Below are positions 7,968 through 13,180 of a DNA stretch of 13,180 nucleotides, piece by piece. Below the pieces are notes generated by a model. That model made no database searches. It was not told the origin of the DNA and saw nothing but the letters and a program-made list of their open reading frames with translations. The position numbers were made by a program, and so were the translations under genes. Origin of the DNA: Bacteroidetes bacterium UBA7368 (GTDB lineage: Bacteria; Bacteroidota; Rhodothermia; Rhodothermales; UBA10348); assembly GCA_002469915.1 (NCBI GenBank), contig DKOG01000012.1:1-13180 (forward strand). The letters run 5' to 3'. Each line of letters starts with the position of its first letter. Position 1 is the stretch's first letter.

Positions 7968-9005
7968 TCATTCTCCGAGCACCATGGTCCAAAAAAAGAG
8001 TTGATCGTCCTCACTCATCCCAGCCTCTGGAGCGACCAAACGGAAGCCCAAAAACGGAGCATCCGTATTCCACCAGAAGCTCTTTGGAATCTGTGGATCT
8101 CTTCGCTTCCAATTAAGCGTAGACTCTAACCGATTGGCGCATCTCGCTTCAGAAGAGGGATCATCATAAGCACCACCGCGCACCGTTCTTGGATGTAATC
8201 TGGAGGGCTCAACCCACGGATTTTTGGATGCGGTATCCTGAAAGTAGGTAGACACGTATTCGTCCATGGTCCACTCAGATGCATTTCCATGCATATCGTA
8301 CAACCCCCAATCGTTGGGCAGCTTCTGACCCACCCGTTGAAGTGCATACTCACTGTTGTCCTCGTACCAACCATACTCATCCAAATCCGCTTCGTCTAAT
8401 CCGAAACTGAATGGAGTGTCCGTTCCAGCCCGACATGCATTTTCCCACTCCGCTTCTGTGGGCAACCGAAAAAACACACCCGTCTTCTGCGTGAGCCATT
8501 TTGCAAAATGTAGCGCTCCCCATTGCGTCATCCCGACAGCGGGTTTTGCATTCCCGCCCATTCCAAAAGCAGGGTCCTCATAAGGTGGGCTGGGGCGACT
8601 CACGGAATTCACATCATAGAAAGCACCCGCTACTGCAGTCGTGTCTGCATCACGATCGGGATACCGAAAAACAGAAAACGCATTATCTGTAACCTCGTAC
8701 TGACCGATCCAGTATCCGTCTAACTTCGTATCTCGTTGTGGTCCTTCATCCGTGTCGCGACCTTCTTCCGTCTCGGAGCTACCCATCATAAATGATCCAC
8801 CTGCGACGTAAACGAGAGAAAAAGTGACCTCTGTTCCAGGTATGTTCACCGTGCGAACATCTCCGGTTTTATATTGAGGCTCATCCCCTTGCGCTGCAGA
8901 TGGGGAAGATTCCATTATTGCTGGCCCACTCGAGCAACCCAACAAAAGCGCAATAAAGAGATAACCTACCCGAAGGACCTTGAAGTCGGAAAAAATAATC
9001 GGCAT
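7968..9005 (-). CDS. FGE/SUMF1-fold lipoprotein lacking the catalytic cysteine pair
   Basis: A 345-residue protein with a type II signal (K9, R12, hydrophobic stretch, lipobox LLLGC, lipidated Cys 24), then a formylglycine-generating-enzyme (sulfatase-modifying factor) fold from about residue 55 to 330. Fold marks are VAGGSFMMGSS, DGYWIGQYEVT, KPAVGMTQWGAL, FRLPTEAEWENACRAG, LYDMHGNASEW, VRGGAYDD and FLGFRLV. True FGE enzymes have two copper-binding cysteines in the segment after the last GG (for example C336 and C341 in human SUMF1). Here that segment reads GGAYDDPSSEARCANR (277-292); its only Cys, C289, aligns with a later non-catalytic position, so formylglycine formation is unlikely. No sulfatase gene is in the window. 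It heads the minus-strand run with the two Tat-exported sugar enzymes. The family also includes GldJ/GldK-like structural lipoproteins; a binding or scaffold role is inference. Confidence 0.88.
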   Translation of the reverse strand: MPIIFSDFKVLRVGYLFIALLLGCSSGPAIMESSPSAAQGDEPQYKTGDVRTVNIPGTEVTFSLVYVAGGSFMMGSSETEEGRDTDEGPQRDTKLDGYWIGQYEVTDNAFSVFRYPDRDADTTAVAGAFYDVNSVSRPSPPYEDPAFGMGGNAKPAVGMTQWGALHFAKWLTQKTGVFFRLPTEAEWENACRAGTDTPFSFGLDEADLDEYGWYEDNSEYALQRVGQKLPNDWGLYDMHGNASEWTMDEYVSTYFQDTASKNPWVEPSRLHPRTVRGGAYDDPSSEARCANRLESTLNWKRRDPQIPKSFWWNTDAPFLGFRLVAPEAGMSEDDQLFFWTMVLGE

Positions 9006-9067
9006 TGTCGCTGTACGTAACGAATCAGAAATACATGAATCCTATACGACGGAAGATAGGTAAGTAT

Positions 9068-9089
9068 GCTGAAGGGTTCAGCCTGAACC
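9068..9089 (+). promoter_or_regulatory. Two overlapping, mutually exclusive inverted repeats upstream of egtB
   Basis: Two perfect 6-bp inverted repeats share bases. The first is GCTGAA-GGG-TTCAGC (9068-9082) and the second is GGTTCA-GCC-TGAACC (9075-9089). Only one could form at a time as a hairpin, and the second ends 27 bp before the egtB ATG. An in-frame TGA at 9084-9086 shows that this stretch is untranslated with respect to egtB. It could be a leader switch or a double operator. The repeats are seen directly; any function is inferred. Confidence 0.45.
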
Positions 9090-9116
9090 GAAGACAATCA
9101 TCGCATCAAAGATCTC

Positions 9117-10406
9117 ATGACGTTGCCTAAAGCTCCAACTGTGACTTCGCACTCTAGCGTCGACAGCCTGAACATCGCTAATCGATTTGAGTCCGTTCGA
9201 AAGCAAACGGAAGCGATCTGTGCGCCCCTTGAAATTGAAGACTATGTCATTCAATCCATGCCAGACACAAGCCCAATGAAATGGCATCTGGCTCACACGA
9301 CCTGGTTCTTTGAAACCTTCGTACTTAAGGCGTTTGCCCCGTCATATTCCCCTTTTGATGAGCGTTTTGCCTTCCTATTCAACTCCTACTACGTGCAGGC
9401 TGGAGAACGATTCGTCCGCCACCACCGAGGATTACTTTCTCGCCCTACTGTTAAGGAAGTCTATGCCTACCGAAGCTATGTAGACGAAGCCATGATGGAG
9501 TTCCTCAGTCACGACCTTCCAACAGAAGCTCATTCCGTGTTGGAAACAGGATTAAATCATGAACAGCAACATCAGGAATTGATCGTTACCGATCTTAAGC
9601 ACAACTTATCGGTAAATCCGCTCTTTCCAGCCTACTCAGAACAATCATTTCCTCTCTCAGCCGATTTGGGCGCCCTTTCTTGGCACTCCTTTGACGAGGG
9701 CATTGTGCCCATTGGCCACGAATCAGAAGCGTTTCATTTTGACAACGAGCTTCCTATTCATCGGCAATTTTTAGAGCCATTCGAACTTGCAAATCGACCT
9801 GTGACGAATGGGGAATTCGAACAGTTTATTACCTCTGGAGGATACAATGATGCCACTCTTTGGCTTTCAGAAGGGTTTTCCAAGGTTCAAACAGAAAACT
9901 GGCAATGCCCCATTTATTGGATTACAGAGGATGGAGGCTGGTCTGAGTTTACTCTGTACGGAAAACAGCCGCTAGATCCCAATGCCCCTGCAACCCATCT
10001 ATCCTACTTTGAAGCCGATGCCTTTGCACGGTGGGCGGGATATCGTTTACCAACCGAATTTGAATTGGAAACAGTATTAAAATCTGTAAATACCGAAGGA
10101 CACTTCTCCCATGAAATGATTTTCCACCCTCACTTTTCTACGGGGGATGCCCAAAAGCATCCCTTCGTGCATCTCTTTGGTTCAGCGTGGGAGTGGACCA
10201 ATAGCCATTATTCCCCGTACCCTGGTTACAAACCCGTTGCGGGAGCTCTTGGCGAATACAATGGCAAGTTCATGGCCAATCAATTCGTTCTGAGAGGCGG
10301 ATCCTGCGCCACTCCAAAAGATCACATTCGACCCACCTATCGAAATTTTTTCCCAACTTCTGCTCGATGGCAATTTTCTGCTATTCGCCTCACCAAGACA
10401 AAATAA
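9117..10406 (+). CDS. egtB: Ergothioneine biosynthesis sulfoxide synthase EgtB
   Basis: EgtB is the non-heme iron enzyme that uses O2 to join a thiol donor (cysteine or gamma-glutamylcysteine) to the imidazole of hercynine, forming a sulfoxide. The 429-residue protein has the usual two parts. An N-terminal DinB-like domain carries the probable iron ligands H60 (in HLAHTTW) and H148/H152 (in NHEQQHQEL), plus the RGLLSRP segment. A C-terminal FGE-sulfatase domain contains IGHESEAFHFDNELP, RWAGYRLPTEFELE, LFGSAWEWT and the end motif LRGGSCATP, followed by RPTYRNFFP and ARWQFSAIRL. ATG 9117 is the first ATG after an in-frame TGA at 9084-9086; no Shine-Dalgarno is visible. The gene is followed after 3 bp by egtD, so the two are surely cotranscribed. 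Which thiol donor is used cannot be settled from the sequence alone. Confidence 0.96.
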   Translation: MTLPKAPTVTSHSSVDSLNIANRFESVRKQTEAICAPLEIEDYVIQSMPDTSPMKWHLAHTTWFFETFVLKAFAPSYSPFDERFAFLFNSYYVQAGERFVRHHRGLLSRPTVKEVYAYRSYVDEAMMEFLSHDLPTEAHSVLETGLNHEQQHQELIVTDLKHNLSVNPLFPAYSEQSFPLSADLGALSWHSFDEGIVPIGHESEAFHFDNELPIHRQFLEPFELANRPVTNGEFEQFITSGGYNDATLWLSEGFSKVQTENWQCPIYWITEDGGWSEFTLYGKQPLDPNAPATHLSYFEADAFARWAGYRLPTEFELETVLKSVNTEGHFSHEMIFHPHFSTGDAQKHPFVHLFGSAWEWTNSHYSPYPGYKPVAGALGEYNGKFMANQFVLRGGSCATPKDHIRPTYRNFFPTSARWQFSAIRLTKTK

Positions 10407-10409
10407 TTT

Positions 10410-11375
10410 ATGTCTTTTCAGGTCCCTCTTTTTCTCGACCTCGAACCTAAAACCAATTCATTTTTTGACGATGCCATTCATGGTCTAACCCAGACATCTA
10501 AGTCGCTGCCTTCTAAATATTTTTACGATCTCAAGGGTTCTGTTTTATTCGATCAAATCTGTGAGCTTCCCGAGTATTACCCAACCCGCACCGAATTGGG
10601 CATACTTCAGGAGCATATGTCTGACATCACTCAGACTCTTGGAGAATCGGTTATCCTGGTGGAGTACGGCAGTGGAAGTAGTTTCAAAACTCAACTTTTA
10701 CTTAAATCTATCCCGGATGTAGAGGCCTACGTCCCCATCGACATATCTAGGGAGCATTTACTGTCCGCTTCGGAGCAGACCAGAATGAATTACCCCAATC
10801 TGACAGTGCTCCCAGTATGTGCGGACTATTCCCAACAGATTTCGTTGAACTTATCCCCGACTCCTGGCACACGTGTTGGGGTCTTTTTCCCCGGCTCGAC
10901 GATTGGCAATTTTTCCACCGATCACGCCATCTCATTCCTGAAACGAATACACCACCTAGTAGGATTGAATGGTGGTCTACTTGTGGGCGTCGATCTCTTG
11001 AAAGATTCCTCCGTTTTAGAAGCAGCATACAACGATTCCCAAGGAGTAACAGCTGCTTTTAACCTCAATGTGTTGAACCATGCCAATGAAAAAATTGGCG
11101 CGGGATTCGACTTATCTGGTTTCAAACATGTGGCTTTCTTCAACTCCGAAGAGTCACGAATTGAAATGCACCTAGAAGTGCTTCGCGATCAACAGATCCA
11201 GATCAGGGATACAACGATCCATTTCCAAAAGGGCGAGACGATCCTGACTGAGTATTCCCACAAGTACAGCTTAGAGCATTTCTCAGAGACTGCAGCAGCA
11301 GCTGGCTTCAAAGTTGAGCAAGTCTGGACAGACGATCAGAACTACTTTTCAGTGCAGTATTTACGCGCCGTTTAG
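10410..11375 (+). CDS. egtD: L-histidine N-alpha-methyltransferase EgtD
   Basis: EgtD trimethylates the alpha-amino group of histidine with S-adenosylmethionine to give hercynine, the substrate of EgtB. The 321-residue protein matches family length. Seen motifs are KYFYDLKGSVLFDQI (36-50), LPEYYPTRTE (53-62), the SAM-binding VEYGSGSS (84-91) with D111 in PIDIS for the ribose, FFPGSTIGNF, and the C-terminal ILTEYSHKYS. Y56 and E281 correspond to the histidine-binding Tyr56 and Glu282 of the Mycobacterium smegmatis enzyme. It starts 3 bp after the egtB stop with no Shine-Dalgarno, which suggests translation coupled to egtB. No egtA, egtC or egtE is adjacent, so later steps must use genes elsewhere or unlinked C-S lyases. 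The stop lies 3 bp from the stop of the opposing thioesterase gene. Confidence 0.97.
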   Translation: MSFQVPLFLDLEPKTNSFFDDAIHGLTQTSKSLPSKYFYDLKGSVLFDQICELPEYYPTRTELGILQEHMSDITQTLGESVILVEYGSGSSFKTQLLLKSIPDVEAYVPIDISREHLLSASEQTRMNYPNLTVLPVCADYSQQISLNLSPTPGTRVGVFFPGSTIGNFSTDHAISFLKRIHHLVGLNGGLLVGVDLLKDSSVLEAAYNDSQGVTAAFNLNVLNHANEKIGAGFDLSGFKHVAFFNSEESRIEMHLEVLRDQQIQIRDTTIHFQKGETILTEYSHKYSLEHFSETAAAAGFKVEQVWTDDQNYFSVQYLRAV

Positions 11376-11378
11376 CGT

Positions 11379-11813
11379 CTAAGATCGGTCCTGTGACATA
11401 ACAGCCAGCGTGAGTCTCCCTGTGCAGACCAGTCGACTTGCAGAATCATGAATATCTACTTGCCACACTTGGATGCTGGATCCACGGTGAAGAGGGGACG
11501 CCGTTCCCGTGACTACACCAGACCTGACTGCGCGTAGATGATTGGCGTTTATCTCGACACCAACACAATACTGGTTGGGTCCGACGGCCCAGGTAGCCGC
11601 CACACTCGCCAACGTTTCGATCAGGGCCGCCGAAGCTCCGCCGTGGAGTAATCCTAGGGGCTGATGAGTTCGTGCGTCTACGGGCATCTCCGCAGAGATG
11701 GTCGAATCGGTAATCTCGGTGTATCGGATGCCTATTTGCTCGACCATGGTCTGGCTGCTGAATGAGTTCAACAACTCAAGACTTATTTCCTTTTTCCAGA
11801 TCGATTCAGACAT
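11379..11813 (-). CDS. menI: Hotdog-fold acyl-CoA thioesterase, MenI/YdiI-like
   Basis: A 144-residue PaaI-type hotdog thioesterase. It resembles E. coli YdiI/MenI along its whole length, including IWKKEISLE (5-13), MPVDARTHQPLGLLHGGAS (43-61), VGVEINANHLRA and PLHRGSSIQVWQVDI. MenI hydrolyses 1,4-dihydroxy-2-naphthoyl-CoA in menaquinone synthesis, and the E. coli protein also accepts other acyl-CoAs. The expected catalytic Glu is E66 (E63 in YdiI), beside H57 of the LHGGAS motif. The gene lies 50 bp downstream of the carboxylase gene on the same strand, so cotranscription is possible, and the partner could instead hint at housekeeping hydrolysis of acyl-CoA from leucine breakdown. No other men gene is in the window. 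The family call is firm; the physiological substrate is less sure. Confidence 0.9.
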   Translation of the reverse strand: MSESIWKKEISLELLNSFSSQTMVEQIGIRYTEITDSTISAEMPVDARTHQPLGLLHGGASAALIETLASVAATWAVGPNQYCVGVEINANHLRAVRSGVVTGTASPLHRGSSIQVWQVDIHDSASRLVCTGRLTLAVMSQDRS

Positions 11814-11863
11814 ACTTCTCAGATAGAAAGATTTTCTGTTCTCTTAACAACATACTGCGTCCC

Positions 11864-13180
11864 CTAGGTTTGTAATACCCCAGGGTTGAATACAGGAAGT
11901 TCAGGATTCAAGCTCGCAATTTCCATTCCTCTGGAAAGCCACGCCCGGGTCTGATCCGGTTCGATGATTTCATCGACCCACATCCGCGCCGCCGCATAAT
12001 ACGGCCGAGTTTGTGCATCATACTTAGCCGTTATTTCGGCTAATAACCGCTTTTCTTCACCTTCGTCCAGCTCATTTCCACTCCGCGCGAAGTTAGCCTT
12101 CTGAATTTGTAACAAGGTTTTAGCGGCTTGTGCCCCACCCATTACCGCAATACGAGCGGTTGGCCATGCGCAGATCATTCTTGGATCGTAAGCCCGACCA
12201 CACATTGCATAATTTCCTGCTCCGTAGGAATTTCCAACGATGACGGTAAACTTGGGTACCACAGAATTGGAAACTGCGTTTACCATTTTGGCGCCGTCCT
12301 TGATAATTCCCCCGTGTTCAGCCCTAGAGCCAACCATAAAACCTGAGACGTCCTGGAGAAAAACCAACGGGATTCTTTTCTGATTACAGTTCATAATGAA
12401 ACGAGCTGCCTTATCCGCAGAATCGGAATATATGACTCCTCCCGCCTGAAGCTCATCTGTACCAGCCTTAACTCCGACTCGAGCTTTCACTATTTCGCGC
12501 TGGTTGGCGACAATCCCCACGCTCCACCCATCAATTCGAGCGTAAGCAGTAAGCAGTGTTTTTCCATACCCCGCTTTGTATTCCGTCCAAGAACCTGCAT
12601 CAATTATGCGGCCCAGGACCTCCTTCATATCATACGGCTCAGATCCCGTGACGGGCATGATTCCCTTAATTTCGTCTGGATCTTGATGGGGCAATACTGG
12701 TGTGCCTCGGTCAAAAACACCTTGTGGACGATGTCCGCTTTTGGCTACAAGGTCCCGAATCGTTCGGAGGCAGGTTTCATCATCAGGAACCCGATAATCC
12801 GTCACCCCAGACACTTCTGAATGTATGGCAGCTCCTCCCAAAGTTTCATTGTCGACTTGTTCACCTATTGCGGCCTTGACGAGGAAAGGGCCCGCGAGGA
12901 ATACGGATCCCGTACCATCAACGATAAGAGCCTCGTCGCTCATGATAGGCAGATATGCGCCACCGGCCACACAACTGCCCATAATGGCAGCAATTTGGGG
13001 TATACCCTTGGCGGATAGCTGTGCATTATTTCTAAAAATGCGCCCAAAATGGTCCTTATCGGGAAATATTTCGTCCTGCATCGGAAGAAACACACCGGCT
13101 GAGTCGACTAGGTAGATAATTGGGAGATGATTCTCTAACGCAATCTCTTGCGCCCGAATATTTTTCTTGGCCGTTAATGG
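11864..13180 (-). CDS. mccB: Acyl-CoA carboxylase carboxyltransferase subunit, methylcrotonoyl-CoA carboxylase beta-like; 5' end outside the window
   Basis: This is the carboxyltransferase subunit of a biotin-dependent acyl-CoA carboxylase, which moves CO2 from biotin to the acyl-CoA. An ATG lies at 13093, but the frame continues to the right edge and the extra residues (KKNIRAQEIALENHLP, then IYLVDSAG) are conserved family sequence, so the gene is cut by the window. The visible 438 residues lack roughly the first 100 of a usual 535. Marks for the methylcrotonoyl-CoA branch are MQDEIFPDKDHFGRIF, GSCVAGGAYLPIMSDEA, GPFLVKAAIGE, LGGAAIHSEVSGV, GAGNYAMCGRAYDPR and VMGGAQAAKTL. Methylcrotonoyl-CoA carboxylase works in leucine catabolism. 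Geranyl-CoA carboxylase (AtuC) is a close relative and cannot be excluded. The biotin-carrying alpha subunit is not in view. The thioesterase gene follows after 50 bp on the same strand. Confidence 0.93.
   Translation of the reverse strand, partial: PLTAKKNIRAQEIALENHLPIIYLVDSAGVFLPMQDEIFPDKDHFGRIFRNNAQLSAKGIPQIAAIMGSCVAGGAYLPIMSDEALIVDGTGSVFLAGPFLVKAAIGEQVDNETLGGAAIHSEVSGVTDYRVPDDETCLRTIRDLVAKSGHRPQGVFDRGTPVLPHQDPDEIKGIMPVTGSEPYDMKEVLGRIIDAGSWTEYKAGYGKTLLTAYARIDGWSVGIVANQREIVKARVGVKAGTDELQAGGVIYSDSADKAARFIMNCNQKRIPLVFLQDVSGFMVGSRAEHGGIIKDGAKMVNAVSNSVVPKFTVIVGNSYGAGNYAMCGRAYDPRMICAWPTARIAVMGGAQAAKTLLQIQKANFARSGNELDEGEEKRLLAEITAKYDAQTRPYYAAARMWVDEIIEPDQTRAWLSRGMEIASLNPELPVFNPGVLQT

Noticed and set aside
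11825..11837. Small inverted repeat AGAAA-GAT-TTTCT between the carboxylase and thioesterase genes
   Set aside because: Five AT-rich pairs make too weak a stem for a terminator, and there is no proper T-run in the transcribed direction.

Overview
The window looks like bacterial chromosome of middling GC content, with ten densely packed genes and an eleventh cut by the right edge. Several traits point to the Bacteroidota/Rhodothermota side of the tree. None of the readable start codons has a clear Shine-Dalgarno sequence, there are two exported lipoproteins and two Tat-signal sugar enzymes, and there is an archaeal-like family B DNA polymerase and an egtB-egtD pair. This placement is inference; there is no marker gene such as rRNA here. 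I see no tRNA, rRNA, CRISPR array, insertion sequence, phage gene or defence system. No gene-free stretch reaches 300 bp; the longest is 204 bp (1293-1496), between the divergent ABC ATPase and polymerase genes, where I found no convincing promoter, RNA or small gene.

Layout. A ComF-type phosphoribosyltransferase, cut at the left edge (+), converges on and overlaps a solitary ABC ATPase (-). A family B DNA polymerase (+) follows, then a lipoprotein beta-hexosaminidase of family GH20 (+). The GH20 gene converges, with a 4-bp overlap, on a minus-strand run of three genes. In transcription order these are an FGE-fold lipoprotein, a Tat-exported Gfo/Idh/MocA oxidoreductase and a Tat-exported Hyi-like TIM-barrel protein. 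Divergent from that run is egtB-egtD (+), the core of ergothioneine synthesis. These end 3 bp from a convergent MenI/YdiI-like thioesterase (-). Upstream of the thioesterase on the same strand is the carboxyltransferase subunit of a methylcrotonoyl-CoA-type carboxylase, cut at the right edge.

How the genes may work together. The GH20 enzyme plus the three exported proteins could form an envelope module for glycans: GH20 releases terminal N-acetylhexosamine, while the oxidoreductase and TIM-barrel protein could oxidise and then cleave or isomerise a sugar. EgtD trimethylates histidine and EgtB adds the sulfur, giving a cytoplasmic thiol antioxidant. The carboxylase suggests leucine catabolism, and the thioesterase fits menaquinone synthesis or acyl-CoA housekeeping.

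Points most worth a second look: an all-exported sugar-modifying gene run headed by an FGE-fold lipoprotein that lacks the formylglycine-generating cysteines; two mutually exclusive hairpins just upstream of egtB; three convergent gene pairs that all overlap or abut with no room for a terminator; a 20-bp perfect GC palindrome inside a Tat signal sequence; and an ABC ATPase with altered Q-loop and H-loop residues. I see no clear-cut novel defence or mobile system.
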